Counted from the stretch's first letter, positions 9,501 to 22,700 are shown. The stretch: DNA of 64,000 nucleotides from Bacteroidetes bacterium UBA7692 (GCA_002482725.1 DLGO01000030.1:354-64353), one strand, 5' to 3'. Program-made: numbers and translations. Notes: generated from the sequence alone by a model not told the origin.

Positions 9501-12500
9501 CAATGCCGTCGAATTTTTCAACAGGGACAGGCAGGTATTGTTCAGTATTGTAGCCGAGATGGACAATAACCGGCCGGAGCGGGTAAATGGTTTCGCAAAA
9601 GTGGCCAGCTATGGCAGGATATTAAATGAGGCTATATCCCCAATGCCAAGTAGTATTGGTTTAGAACCAAGCAAATACATGTACATAGAAACGGTGCTTC
9701 AACAGGATGACAATGACGAGTTTTCAGATGCACCATCGGCTATGTCGTATTATACCTGGCAGTTTGCCCTCAGGGAATATTCCAAGCTGGTATATAACAC
9801 GGAGAATATAGACAGGTGGGCAGAGCATTCCCAGGGATCCAACCGTGAGATAAGAATGGACCATAAGGGTGTATACAGGATAATGGAAAAGAAAGGAATC
9901 GGCAGGAATATTTTACTGCGTAGGTCCTGGGTAAGGTTGGGAGCCCATCAGGGATTCAGGTACGGAGGTGGCCATAGGGTTAAATCCATAACCATGAAGG
10001 ATAATTGGCATACCCTTACAGGTACCGAACAAAGCCACAGCTATAGACAGGAGTATAAATATGAAACAGAAGATGGTAAATGTTCGGGTGTGGCTTCATA
10101 TGAGCCATCTATAGGTGCGGAGGAAAATCCTTTTAAAATCATTGAGCATAAATTTATCGAACAGTTTGGCCATGGGCCAGATAAAGTTAAAGATGTTATC
10201 GGGCCTATATGTGAGAACTATTATCCTAATCCTTTGGTAGGGTATTCCAATGTTAAGGTTATCAGTACGCCGCCTTCCGGTAACCTTATAAAAGGCAATG
10301 GATCTGTAGAGTATGAATTTTTTACAAGTAAAGATTTCCCATTTGTAGTTGACAAGGAATCGAAAACCTCATTTAAGTCGAAAACCTCATCGAAAACGGA
10401 TCAAACAACTTTTGCTATTGATTTATTGTCATACCCTGTTGCCCCACCAAGTAGCTTTACGCACAATTTGTTTGCTGGAACACAAGGATATAAAATAGAG
10501 ACCAATGATTTTCATGGAAAGATGAAGCGGGTATTATACAAGGATGAAAATAAATTTGTGCTTAGCTCTGTAAATGTAGCCTATTCAGCAAATAATCAGT
10601 TCATGGCATTGTCAAAGGATGGTTCTATTGCCAGCCATACATTTGGTAAGAAAACAGAAGTAGCCATAGAAACTTATAATGAAACAGACATTTCTATTAA
10701 AGGCTATGAAGCGAAAACCTGGAAAGTATTTTTAATCATACCTATACCAAGGACTAAAGAAACAACGGTTTCAGACATAAAGAATATATCCTACTTCACG
10801 AATGTGAAATCTGTAAACCGCATAGCCATGCCTGAAAGCGTTACATTTTCGGAGAATGGTGTTTCTTACTCTGTATTGAACAGATTGTGGGATAAGGAAA
10901 CCGGGAATGTGATTGTAAAATCGGTATCCACCAAATTTGAAGATTCTTTATACCAGACATCAATACCTTCTTACCACACTTATGATGAGCTGGGTCCTTC
11001 CTGCGAAAATTTAAGGACCTCTGCCATGATAACGATAGATGAAGGGTCTACAACCTTGGGGGATAATAAATTTGCACAAGGTGATGAACTTTTGCTTACC
11101 AGCCATGTGGAGATGTGGTATAAATACACCAAGGCTTGGGTACTAAATGTAAATTCATCCACAGCAACTATCGTAGACCAAGATGGGGCATTGATTCCTG
11201 ACGGGGAGTATAAATATTTGATAACAAGATCAGGCAACAGGAACAGGACAAGTGAGAGCATGTTGGAGTTGCAATCTAACAAGTACCCTGCAACTACCAC
11301 AGGGCCACATACAATTGAAGTTAATGGATCAAAGAGGATCTTAAGTGCTTCTGCCATTGAGTATGCAGATGACATTAAGCTTCCTTTCGCCGGGTATAAA
11401 ACACCCATCCCTGAAATTCAGACTTTAAATACAACAAAAGCAGAGGATGCGTGGGATGATTTTATTGCAGATCTAAATTCCCTGATAACAATACCTAATT
11501 CACCTTCTGTTTTTAGTACATTAACCAGCAGTGCCAGGTACTTAAAATACGACGGGCACAGAAGATTTGCATGGGGACTGAAGGGAGAGACATCGGACCT
11601 TGTACACTTACCGTTCAGTATTGCTTATTTAGAGAGTATACGTTATCGCAATATTAAAGAGTCGATGCTGACTATAAAGGTGATGGATGGCGCATCACTG
11701 GATTTTGAGCATGTAACATTCAGCAAAATAAAAGGAAGCGGAGTTAATATTGATGAATTTGGGATAGATAATGACGAGGCTATGTTTCTGTTTGCTGAAG
11801 ATGCACTCGGAGTGAAGCATTTAGTTAGGTTTGACTGTCCTGACATAAACGTTCTAAACCAGCCAGAGGTTTGTACGGATGCCTCATTGAGGAATGACTG
11901 TATTATACTTGAAGATGAGCAGGTAGTAAATCCCTTTGTTAAGGGATTACTAAACAACAAGCTTCCCCAAAAAGCTTTTGTGTACCGTACAGACAGGCAC
12001 TATGCACAAAATACGTCCTCTGATTTTGATATAAGAACTGATGGTTATTATAATGATTTTGATAGCTATTGGGTTCCGGGTACAATCAAATGGCAAAAGG
12101 GTGGCTCGCTTAACAAATGGCTGAATACGAATACCTCTACCATCAGGCACCAGTCTGGTGCAGTTCTGGAGACGGTTAATGCTATAGACATACCTTCAAG
12201 CCAGCTTATGGGATATGCAGATAATCAGGTAGTAGCTCAGGCGTCTCCGGCTGCATATAACCAGATTTTTTATGATGGATTCGAAGACTATGATGTATAT
12301 TCTACAGTTGAATGTGCTACTTGTGAACCTCAAAGAAAGGCAGCATTCCCGGATCCAGATAAACGAGTTTACAACATAGATAACCTTACATCAGAGGTTA
12401 AACACACCGGAAAATATTCTTTGAAGTTTACCACTTCTTACATTGATGTTCCTGGAGAGTTCTTAGCGAACTTTACTGCTAAGTATCCTGTGGCATCATC

Positions 12501-13029
12501 AAGTGTAGCCGGAGGTACACCATATAAGGTCGCGGCAAGCCAAGGTCTTCCGACATTCGCACCTGGTCCGGGGCGGTACATTATAAGTGCCTGGGTTAAT
12601 AAAGGTACAGTTACAGATTATAGTTATTTAAGGCTAAAAGTAAGATTGACTAATTCAACTACTACAGAGGAGTTCAATATGCCAGCACTATCCTCCTCCC
12701 TGGCAGAAGAGATCGAAGGGTGGAGAAAGGTGGAATTTGAATTTAAAATTACCATGGAAGATCCGGAGGAGATAGAGGTTTTGTTTTCTATAAATAAGGA
12801 GTTCGAGTCGCATATGTATCTTGATGATTTCAGGTTCATGCCGCAATACTCCACGATGAAGAGCTTTGTATATGATAAAACTTACAATAGGATCATGGCG
12901 GAATTGGATGAGAATAATTATGCTACATTTTATGAGTACGATACCGAGGGTAATCTGATAAGGACAAAGAAAGAAACGGTTAGGGGAATATATACAACAG
13001 GAGAGTTCAGGAAAAACCTGAATAAGTAA
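6586..13029 (+). CDS. Giant SpvB/TcB-like front half of a split RHS system, 2147 aa
   Basis: The N-terminal 30 or so residues form a hydrophobic export signal. Residues about 45-105 carry the motif series DPFTGDFKYSIPL, a Gly/Tyr strand, YNAGMG, and GFGWNLNPGSVTR. This parallels the SpvB/TcdB N-terminal signature (SYSIPI...LSLSYNS...GIGWSL) that opens the Tc-toxin B subunit. A very long beta-rich body follows, with a jelly-roll-like domain at about 1890-2080. The C-terminus has YD-type repeats (FYEYDTEGNLIRTKKET). There is no RHS core and no toxin tip: those are in the 3393-aa gene. The pair could form a TcB-TcC-like cocoon from two polypeptides. The SpvB resemblance is seen in sequence; the shell is inference. 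Confidence 0.7.
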   Translation: MSAFHQRLATALTVLSLILLILIVGIQDIIAGGATSQPEFSGSSGGGDMVDPFTGDFKYSIPLFYMGGYPINLGYNAGMGMEEDASWVGFGWNLNPGSVTRSMRGLPDDFDGDLVRKEFSLKPYRVKGYTSNVKVDVTVPIKGIDIGVSPTVNWTEAEDSYEGSIYGFGGGLGLSAGVAGVNAGFAWTANYNTAAGYNSSITPFLSASASGLSMGVSAGLLNRNSRTGQKTKGVNFSIGIAELVSGSISNYNIPGTALSTTVPMSLYDFSKTEYSKSVQVSVSAFGNGVGGGSQHFDNTTQLRTKDYYFSGQGNLYAASNYQRGRGFPKMADYNSVYMVETYDPQTQFLPQPQTTTDLFLVNNQEGGGVFKAERTDVGIFSVPYTSLESNQPIPEAGRDLDIKISFPIWGWGNVKKSYYNTSRKGPWKVAVGDKIFFKKTPASVEDIVSFKSLSDVTAQDPFFLSTIQNENLLIPDTGDFEVTAINESAPSTNWHSTQNIKRKEILSYLTAAEAQYTGRSKHIKFWASTPSGMEPRIESRVDTVRKPHHLSELQFVGNSGSRFVYGIPVYSFVQTNHSFSIKTNPSFINHATFPTLVNYMDVEDSKSNTSGKENLYMSNTLPAYATNYLLTEVLSDNYIDVNDNGCTDDDYGDFVKFEYQKRENAFKWRVPMGFSNNCAYLDKGLYSNEADDKASYSYGEKELWYIYSMESKDEIAFFHVSERLDGRPVTGTKGAINITTGAGDGQQKLDSIKIYSKYEWKSKGALAVPIKRVHFEYNYDLCITSPNSLDVHGGKLTLKALYFTYGKDYSGRDHKYTFDYKNSANYNESRMDRWGSYKGSPVDTFFPYNLPFNEFPYTYQHNVTNDAAGMWNLNNIGLPTGGNIEVEYESDAYAYVQDKKAMQMYKIAGFVSEIPSEDKKFYPTTINDNYNSSDLWDKEINAAGIAQNTNKSRKQSHIIIVEMPDNTYESYANAVEFFNRDRQVLFSIVAEMDNNRPERVNGFAKVASYGRILNEAISPMPSSIGLEPSKYMYIETVLQQDDNDEFSDAPSAMSYYTWQFALREYSKLVYNTENIDRWAEHSQGSNREIRMDHKGVYRIMEKKGIGRNILLRRSWVRLGAHQGFRYGGGHRVKSITMKDNWHTLTGTEQSHSYRQEYKYETEDGKCSGVASYEPSIGAEENPFKIIEHKFIEQFGHGPDKVKDVIGPICENYYPNPLVGYSNVKVISTPPSGNLIKGNGSVEYEFFTSKDFPFVVDKESKTSFKSKTSSKTDQTTFAIDLLSYPVAPPSSFTHNLFAGTQGYKIETNDFHGKMKRVLYKDENKFVLSSVNVAYSANNQFMALSKDGSIASHTFGKKTEVAIETYNETDISIKGYEAKTWKVFLIIPIPRTKETTVSDIKNISYFTNVKSVNRIAMPESVTFSENGVSYSVLNRLWDKETGNVIVKSVSTKFEDSLYQTSIPSYHTYDELGPSCENLRTSAMITIDEGSTTLGDNKFAQGDELLLTSHVEMWYKYTKAWVLNVNSSTATIVDQDGALIPDGEYKYLITRSGNRNRTSESMLELQSNKYPATTTGPHTIEVNGSKRILSASAIEYADDIKLPFAGYKTPIPEIQTLNTTKAEDAWDDFIADLNSLITIPNSPSVFSTLTSSARYLKYDGHRRFAWGLKGETSDLVHLPFSIAYLESIRYRNIKESMLTIKVMDGASLDFEHVTFSKIKGSGVNIDEFGIDNDEAMFLFAEDALGVKHLVRFDCPDINVLNQPEVCTDASLRNDCIILEDEQVVNPFVKGLLNNKLPQKAFVYRTDRHYAQNTSSDFDIRTDGYYNDFDSYWVPGTIKWQKGGSLNKWLNTNTSTIRHQSGAVLETVNAIDIPSSQLMGYADNQVVAQASPAAYNQIFYDGFEDYDVYSTVECATCEPQRKAAFPDPDKRVYNIDNLTSEVKHTGKYSLKFTTSYIDVPGEFLANFTAKYPVASSSVAGGTPYKVAASQGLPTFAPGPGRYIISAWVNKGTVTDYSYLRLKVRLTNSTTTEEFNMPALSSSLAEEIEGWRKVEFEFKITMEDPEEIEVLFSINKEFESHMYLDDFRFMPQYSTMKSFVYDKTYNRIMAELDENNYATFYEYDTEGNLIRTKKETVRGIYTTGEFRKNLNK

Positions 13030-13048
13030 CTACTGTAAAAAAATAGCA

Positions 13049-13711
13049 ATGGAGTTAAAATTAATGATGCTGATGCTATCTGCGATATCTGCAATAGGTA
13101 TAACAGGAAAGGGTGCACAACAAATAATGTCGGATATAAATAAGGTATACGGCAGGGCTGTGCCATATGAATTGACGATTATAATGGAGGAGGAAGGTGT
13201 GAAAGCTAAGCCAGGAGATACGATAAACATCAGAAGCAACGCCCGGAATTTTTATATGACAAATGGGCTTACTGAGGAGGTAATGACACGAGGAATATAC
13301 CTTACTGTGAACCACGATCAAAAGAGCATGAGTATAGAGAAGATGGATTCCGGTGCCAGGGAATGGAAGACCACCTACATAGATGATTTTATAGCACAGT
13401 TAAAAGAGATTAAGCTGGATACTTGCCTGCTTTACAATCCCAAACCTGATTCAATGATATTGGTGATGAGCTATATGGCTACCAACCTGTATCTGAGCTA
13501 TTCGGACAGCAGCAAAAGGATACATGGATATGAAATAGAATCTTTTAATATAAACAATATGAAAGAGAGAAGTTTGAGCAGGGTAATCTACGAGAAACAG
13601 GTATTCAGCAAACCATATACAGAGAAGGATTTTCCTTTGGATGACTTTATAACCATAGGGAGGGATTCAATAAAGATCAATCAAAAATATAAAGGCTACT
13701 TCTTCAACTAA
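13049..13711 (+). CDS. Small exported protein between the two giant proteins, 220 aa
   Basis: No family is recognised. A short signal peptide (LMMLMLSAISAIGITG) precedes a mixed alpha/beta body of alternating strands (ELTIIMEEE, SMSIEKMDS, SMILVMSYMATNLYLSY). The body is vaguely like the half-barrel of LolA-type periplasmic carriers, but no signature proves this. It sits 19 bases after the 2147-aa gene and 14 bases before the 3393-aa gene, so translation is probably linked. A small periplasmic protein placed between two giant secreted partners may be a chaperone or assembly factor. That idea rests on position alone. Confidence 0.6.
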   Translation: MELKLMMLMLSAISAIGITGKGAQQIMSDINKVYGRAVPYELTIIMEEEGVKAKPGDTINIRSNARNFYMTNGLTEEVMTRGIYLTVNHDQKSMSIEKMDSGAREWKTTYIDDFIAQLKEIKLDTCLLYNPKPDSMILVMSYMATNLYLSYSDSSKRIHGYEIESFNINNMKERSLSRVIYEKQVFSKPYTEKDFPLDDFITIGRDSIKINQKYKGYFFN

Positions 13712-13725
13712 CTTAAAGCACCGCT

Positions 13726-16700
13726 ATGCTACTAAGAATTCTTACTTTTTGTTTTTTATCTGCAATTGCAATGACGGTGATGGGACAGGAAGAAACTGTG
13801 ACCGTGACATCTGCCAATTATGTTACCTGGACGCCATGTACTACCCCCTGCACAGGCGAGGTTGCCTTCAATACTACAGGTTTTACCGTGCCTGGGATAT
13901 CAGACAATGACGCAGTGGCTCCTTACCCATATGTATTATTTACACAAAAACGTGGAAGGGTAACATTATCAGTTGAGCTGAACAGGAATTATTTTACTGC
14001 GGATAACTTTACCGTATCTGTACCCATTAACATAGAATGGCTGGATGATGCTTTAGTTTTGCATACGGAAACAGGAACACTAACTGTCGAATACTTCAGC
14101 GACGGCACTGCCAACGTGCAGGGGATAGACCATTATATTGTAGAGGGTGCTGTGGCAATGGAGGTAGAAGTAGGTGCAGCAACTATTTTGACAGGGGGTG
14201 TTCCGCTGGGGTACACACCTGAAAATATACAGCTACATACGAGTATTGAAACGGTAAAGAACAAGTATATATTTCCTGATGCACCTACTGTGAGCAGTAC
14301 ACCTATATCAAGGACGGATAAGGGCTACCTTTTTTCGTGGAGTACCTATAACCCTATATGGCCAAATACTACCTACCAGGTCGAATGGCTGCATACAAAT
14401 GATGTGAACGCTACAAGCTGCGTATTTGAAGATAACTCATCCAGGGTGCAGGTTGATGGTACGGCTTTCCTGCTACCGGTGATATACGGAGAGGGTAAAC
14501 TGATCGCCCGGGTGAGGGCAGTAGGCTACGACCCCACTGATCCTAAAAGATTAGTTTACTCAGATTGGAGTGTGCCGGATGTAACTAACAATCAGGATGG
14601 ATGTTACCTGATAACATCCGGGAATGCTTTTGAACCAGGTATGAACTGGGACTATAGCGTAGCATTTGACGATAATGGTAAGACTACCGAAGCGATAAGC
14701 TACTTTGACGGAACAATGCGCAACCGGCAGAATATCACCAGGGTAAACTCAGAGGATAAGAAGACATTGGTACAGTCTACGATATATGATTATTTCGGCA
14801 GGCCTGCTATACAAACCCTGCCTGCCATGGACCTGGACGAGAGTACAGAACACAAGCTGGAATTTAAGGATAAGTTCAACAGGCCTGAAGAGAATTCGTC
14901 TGTGGAGTATACCTTCAGGAATTTTGATGGTGATGAAAGCACCAGCCTGTGCGGGGAAAAGAAAGAAGGCGAAATGCACCCCGACTATGGAACCGACAGG
15001 TATTATACGGATAATACAATAGCAGGCAATGAGAACCTGCCCCAGTCTTTCCGCTTCCCTTTCAGCAGGACAACATTTGAAAAGAGCCCGCTGAACAGGC
15101 CTGAGTTAAGCACCCTGCCAGGCAGGGACCATACCATCAACTCAGGAAGGACCACAAAATACCTGCGTGCAAGCGCAGCGGGTTCCCCATTAAGAAGGCT
15201 ATTTGGTGATGAACAGCTTGGGTCCCTGGATAAATATTATGTTGAAGGGGTGATAGATGCCAATAAAACAACTTACTTAAGCTATAAAGATGAAAACGGT
15301 AGGGTTGTGGCTACATCCATAGCAGGAGAACCAGCTACAACAGCCGTATCAACTGCCCCGGACGGTGAAGCATTCATGAATGCTATAACGGTAAAGAGCG
15401 ACATTATAAGTGAGTACGGCTCTGCTACCATAGAAACGGATGATTGCATTAGGCTTCACCAATCGGTCTACCTGCCATCAGAAACGGACTATAATCTGGT
15501 ATATAACTTAAATGAAACAGAATATTCGGATCTGGCATGTGTGCCTGATTTTTGCTACAGGTGCAAGTATAAGCTGAACTTCAGCATAAAAAATGGCTGT
15601 GGAGAAGAGCTTATTACTAATGAGAATACGCTGAACCAAAGCATAGGCACATGGGATACTACCTGCCTTACAGGTGAAGAGCGCGTGAATTTTGATCCGG
15701 AGCCGATAGACATATCACTGCACCTGACAAGTGGCCGGTACATGATAACCAAAAGGCTATGTATCGATAACTCAGCTGTGGAGCAGTATACCGACCATTA
15801 CGTAAAGAACTATGAGTGCAATAATACGTACAACGACTATCTGGACAGCTATCTTGATAACCTGGCGGTTGAAGGCTGCTTCCCGGATTGTGCCAGCTGT
15901 GAGTCATTTGTAGGGCCATACAGCAAATACAATGAAGAAAACAGGCGCGATGAACCAGGATATATATACCTGACAACAGAGCAGTATAACAAAGTAATAG
16001 AGAGGTGCAGTACAGCCTGTGATAGGTTAGATGACATTGGCGACCGCTGCGAAGACCTGCTGGAAAAGATGAAGGCGCAAATGCGTGTAGGAGGACAATA
16101 TGCCCCTAAGGATGCCAACGGCGCACTGGACAAAAACAATGTGTACTCCGTGTACTATACCGGATCGGGAACTCCCAAGCTGAACATATTGTATAATGAT
16201 GCCTCACTAAACTATATAACCGAATCCGGGGATGGTAAGGTAGAAATTGATGGCGAGGATGTTGATGTACACGACCTGACACCTGAGCAGTTTGTGGAAT
16301 TGATGGGAAAATACACTGAGTGGATTGATGAACTAGTAAAAGCACACCCAGAATACTGTAAGTATGAATATTGCGTGAACACCCCTGCTGTAAAGAACGG
16401 CTTGATGTATGGTGAGTTGATGGAGCGCAGCTCAAAGTACCTTAATGCCAATAGCAAAGGTTACCTGAATCCAGTAGATAGCTATAACCCGGCAGGGCAT
16501 ACAGGCATTGGCAGCACTATAGCAACCAATACTGCATCCAAAGATCCGTATGCATCTCAGACTACCACTATGGCTACAAAGATGAACAACATAAATGGCG
16601 CCTCTAAAACTCTATGGCAGGAGTCATTTGCAGCTGGCAACGGCAACCTGCAGCTGTCGAACAAGGGATGGGCACAATTCCGGGAGTATTACCTGAATGA

Positions 16701-19700
16701 GCGTGGATTGTTGCTTGATGCTGAATTTAACACCCAGGTAAGCGGTAGTTCTACGTGCGCTACATGGGCCAATAATATAGAGGCACAGGGTACAGATTTT
16801 AAGGCTGTATTTGATTTCGGAACCACCATGGATGAAGTGCAAGCCGCGCAAGGTGCTACTGTAATCACCCCGGCAGGCGATTTTGACGAGCAAGCCGCTA
16901 GAAATGCAGCTAATAGTGCCAATAGCGCAAATAGCATAGAAAGCTGCCACGATTATATACCTTACTGGCAGGATAAGCTGGCTCCTTGTGGACTACCGGC
17001 TTATGACCTGGATATACTGGTACAGAACCTGGAGCAGATATGCATAGCGGGGTACGGGCAAAACGGCTCGCCATTTGGCAGCACCTATACAGGTGCGAAA
17101 AAGGGTATACTGCTAACGGGCTATACTAGCTTTGAGGATGCCATAGGCGGCAAGCTTAAACAGCTGAATATACCTTGGACAACGAATTGCAATCCCTATA
17201 TGCTTAATAAGCCGGATGTGGGACTGAATACCGACTACGGCAGCATGGCGCCGTTGGATAAATGTGCCTGCGATTCTGTAAACATCTATGTGTACCAGTT
17301 TGCGCTGATGCATGCAAGTGACAGCGTGCCACCAACCAGAGTTGATCTTGATGAGTACCTGATGGCCCACATTGGAATGAAATTCGACAGCAGCCTGATA
17401 CCAGCCTGCAGAAGTATGCGCGCAGCAGCTACGCCACTTATGAATTGCGAAGAACTGGCAAATCTGTACAGGCAATATCTGATAAGAGAAGGCCTGCCGC
17501 TAACAACGCCATTTATAAAGGCAAATATGGAGCGCTTTACTACTTATGTAAATCAAAAAAAGAATGCGCTGTATACAACAGAAGCAGTTACCACCAGGCT
17601 TGGGGAATGCAACGATTATTTTTCAGGGACCAGACAGCCGTTCCTGATCAATGAAATGAAATTTGACTACTGGTACGATCGCTTTGTAGTGCAGTACCCG
17701 GTCCAGCCTGACCTGAGCATTACCATCAACGCAACCGATTTTATAAATTATGTAGATACCAGTGAAACACCCGACTACAATGGCTATGGTATATCGCTTC
17801 TTACCATCGGTGAGGTGGGAGGCCTGTACCAAAAATATATATTGCCCACCAATATATTGCCGCTGGTTACAAACCTGAATACCACTGCAAAACTGTTTAA
17901 TCTGGCGCTGGATGCAGCACCCGCCCGTGTAGTGATGATAGATGCAGGCGACTCCATACCACCGGTGAACCCACCGGGTGCAGGAAACTGTTATCTGGAC
18001 TCAATAGTAATATCGTACCACAACTATGATCCCGAGCTGATATTGGAAGACAGTCTGATAAATATTTATACGCATAAGTCTGCGGTATACAATACCCACT
18101 TTGCAAACTATACGGAGTTCAGGATAAAGAACAAGACCAACAAGCAGCTGCTGATAAATTACAACATAACCGAAACTACGGGAATAGACACTATAGAGGT
18201 GGCACTGAGTGGTACTGGAATGGTTGACACATTCCGCGGATGGGAAGGTTCGGATGCCATAACCATAGGCGGCAACACAGAGCCCGACATGGGGGCAGAC
18301 TCTGTGAGGTTCAGGCTGAATGTGGGTGTGTATATCGACAGCCTGTGGGCAGACTCTGTTTCTACACAGCGCTTTGTGGCACCGCTATCGGCTAACCCTA
18401 CGTTATCCACCAACCTGAACATATCTACAAGATACCACTGCGACAGTGTGCCCGGAGACTCGTATGGTATGGAGTTGCACAATTATGGCAGCATACCCAT
18501 AGACTGGAGCGCAGTGAGCCAACTGACCCTGCTATACCCATCGGACGATGAGACAACCATTGGCAATCAGGTAAACCATGGCGAGGGCTTCTTTACCACC
18601 AGTATAAGCCCTGCACTTAAACATCTGGGTGTATACTCGCACCTGCCTATAGGAATACTGGTACCTTCAGACCCGCCAATTACGGACGACTCGCTGCTGG
18701 GCGCCAGCCCTGCGCTGCCTTATGATACGCTGTCGCCACCTGTGTCGGACTTTACCAACTTTGCGCGTACCTATAATGGCGGGGAAGTGTACTACAGCTT
18801 TGCTGCCCTGGATGGATTTGCCGGAGCGGCAAATGACACATTTGATGTGGACTATACTCCCATACAGTATGCCGAGATGATAAACCACTCGGAGCCATAC
18901 TACAACCCGGGCGTAAGGCATACCAATGAAGTTGCTACAGATGCCCTGCGCAGGTTCTTTAATGTGGCATTTGCACAAGGGCTGGTGGGCAGGCATATTA
19001 CAGCGCTGAATGGCTACGGCGACTATTTTATAAATGAGCAGTTATACCCTAACTGGGAAGGCGGCTGCAACCCTATACTGACTATCCCTACGGTACCTGT
19101 AAAAACAGATAAGTACGATACAGTAAGCACCACTGCTTACTATGGCATGGATACGGTGGATATAGTAACTGTGGCCATGACGCGCATAGACAGCACCACC
19201 GATACGGTGACCATAGTAATAAATATAACCACTACCGATACCCTGCACGATGTGCATGTGAGCATGATAGATACCGCCGCAGGCACCTATAACTTTGAAC
19301 GTATAACGGCCGACACCATTGTAGATGTGCTGCCCGGCACACTGACCATAGTGCACCGCTATGTGGCAAATACGGGTGGGCCCATGCAGGATGGAGATAC
19401 TAGTAGTGTAGTGGTGGAAATAACAGGTGACAGCATAGTGTACAGCAAGCAGCATACTGCCACCTACCAGGCATACCGCCACTACCAGAACCAACTGCAG
19501 CTGATGGTAAGCGATGATTGCGGGCATACCAATACATTTACCATAAACAAGACTGATACTACTATAGCGTGGGAAGATGTAGACAGCATATACAGGGTAA
19601 TACCCGACACTACTACAGACGGGCCACCTGTGCCGATGATAGTGCAGGAGAAGCAGTATATGATAAGCGCAACGGTAATACCACAACCCTCTCCACCGGA

Positions 19701-22700
19701 TACTGTGATACCACTTGGGCCGCTGACACCTACACTGGTATTTAACGGGGGCAATGGGCTGGTAAGCACTACGGTATTTACAAGAAAAACCAGAACACCA
19801 ATAGCGGTAACTCCTAAAGAAATAATGGTGCCTGCCCGCCTCACCTGCCCATCCAGTAGCTGCGTAAACTGTGCAAGGCTGGATACACTGAAAAAGGAGT
19901 TCAATGCGTTGCTGGTGAGCAAGGGGCAGAACCACGTGGTGGGCAACCAGGATATGTACTACCCGATATTTGCCGACTACCTGGAGCAGAAGCACAACCT
20001 CACCTTTCCCGTAGAAGAGCTGATGCTGTTTTCTGATACCTGCCAATCGGGCAGGGTGGTATTTGTGTACCCGCAACTGGAGCTGTTGAACGAGCTGATG
20101 GATACGGTGATAAGGAACTGGCCTGGGCGTATACCGGGCAGCGTGGTGCCGCATATAGATTTTGAAACAGGGGATGCCAGCCCTGCAGGCACTATATTTG
20201 AGTATGCAGAGATGGGGAATTTTCCTGCCGGAGTATACACTGTGGCAGGTGCCATGGGCTACATGGGCGATATACTAGCCTGTACCCCTGCGTTTTCGCA
20301 CTTCTGGTCGGAGCTGGAAGATGTGGCAGGGAACCAGATGAAGATAGTGCTGACGGGCTTTTTTGACGAGTGCGGTTCGGATATGGCTATGGCATTGGTA
20401 GGGCCTGCGGACTCTATAGATGTGGACAGTATAACGGGTATAGGGCCACCGTACACACTGCAGAAGCTGGCGCTAGGCACAGAGCCGGGCGATACGCTGG
20501 ATGTGGTGTATGGCCAGGCAATGTACATGGGTACGGGCCATGCCACGCACCGGGCAGGCTTTTTAGTGCCGGAGAGTGATATAGTGCTTGGCTCGTGGCA
20601 ATACGACAGCACGCTGGTGATATGCAGCAGGCGCCCCAGCCTAAACTACCCCGGCCTGATGGATGAGTGCCTGAATGCAGTACTGGGCCTGGCGAAGAGC
20701 AGTGCAATAGAGGACCTGGAGGCATTCCGCAGGGATTTGCGGAAAGACTTTATAGCAGCATACAAAAAGAAATGTAAGGCAGACGCGCGGGAGAGTGAGA
20801 AGCTGGAGACCGAGCACCAGCGCAGGGAATACCACTTTACACTGTATTATTATGACAGAGCGGGTAACCTAGTGAAGACCATACCGCCTGCGGGGGTAAA
20901 CCTGTTGGCGGACAATGTATCTACTGCCGTAAATACAGGCCATACTATGGCGAGTAAGTATACGTATGATAGTAGAGGAAAAATAAGGTGGAAAGGTGAC
21001 CCTGATGGTGCCCGCATAAATTACTTTCACGATCAGTTTGGCAGAATGGCAGCAAGCCAGACAGGAAGACAGGCTGACATTGAGGCTGGTTATGATGCAT
21101 ACTCTTATGTAATATTTGATGACGCCGGCAGAGTAGGAGAAACTGGGCAGATAACGGTACCTGAAGAGTATGCGCTGACAGAAGAGATAGCATACAACAA
21201 CGGGGACTTTGAGGACTGGATGGCAATAGGGATTAAGAGCGAAATAACCCGTAACTATTACAAGCCTGAATGGCCTGTACCTTATAATCAGGATAATATG
21301 CGCAATAGAGTTGCTAGTGTAACCTATGCAGAGCATGATAATGACGGGCACTATGATCATGCCACGCATTACAGCTATGATGAGCATGGAATGGTAAAGC
21401 TGCTGGTGCAGGAATATCCTGCCCTTGAGAAGTTTGGCAGGAGATATTTTACGATAGAATATGAATATAATTTGGTAAGCAGTACTTCGAATAAAATAAT
21501 TTATCAAAGAGACAGAGAAGATCAGTGGATGCACAAATTTAATTATGATGCACATGGACGACTGAAAAAGATAGAAACTAGCACAGATGGGAAAATTTGG
21601 TATGAAGATTTAGAGTATAACTATTATGTAAATGGATTATTAAAGAGAGAAGAAATAGGCCATAATAAAGTACAAGGAACAGATTATGCTTATACCATAC
21701 AAGGATTGCTCAAGGGAGTAAATAGCGGCAGCTTGAATCCAGAGTATGACCTTGGTCATGATGGGGAAAACATAGTCAGTAGACATGGATTTATAGGACG
21801 TGATGCATTTGGCTATAATCTAGGGTACTACGCTTATGAGAATGGCAGTAACATATACACTGACTACCATCCAATAACACCTAATGCATTTGAGCCGGAA
21901 ATGGAGGATGATTATCTGGACAGTGCATTAATAGCGCCACAGTTTAATGGCAATATCAGTCGACAGACAACGGCACTGATGAAAACAGACCAAGCAGGTG
22001 CTGATGTAATCGGGCACAGCTATCGCTACGACTATGCAGGTAGGCTGGCGCGTTCGCACACCTACCTTCCAGGCTCTGCCACCATGCAAAGCGCTAACAG
22101 TTGGGCGGGCGAGGCTGTGACAACAAAATATAAAGAACTGTACAACTATGATTTGAATGGCAATATAAGAAAGCTGAATAGGGCTGGTGATGTTGGCGCT
22201 ATGGATGAACTGACATACGATTATGCGTCAGGAACTAATAAATTAAGCAGGATAGACGATGTAGTGAGCAGTAGCGCCTACGCAATAGATATAGACGACC
22301 AGTCGGGAACCAATTACAACTACGATGCAGATGGTAACTTAATTGGCGATGTGACGGAAGGTATCAGCAATATAAAATGGAGTTCTTATGGTAAAGTGAA
22401 GGATATAAATAGTATTAATAATTTATACTACCGTTATGGGACCGGAGGGCAAAGAATAATGAAAATGGTTACATCATCTTTAGGCAATGAGTATACGATA
22501 TATGTACATGACGCAAATGGAAATGTAATAGCGGTATATAGCGCTACATCCACAGAAGAAGACGAAGTATGGAATACAGTATTTAAACTAAAGGAGCGGC
22601 ATATATATGGTTACTCGAAAGTAGGTATACTAAAGTCGGATATAGAACTTTCAAATAATTGTGCAGCAATACCATTGGAGCCGAGCAGCCCTGCTATAAC

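Noticed and set aside
19042..20154. 370-codon open frame on the minus strand within the giant toxin gene
   Set aside because: The product is rich in His, Tyr, Arg and Gln with no domain pattern. It is the antisense shadow of GC-richer coding DNA on the plus strand.
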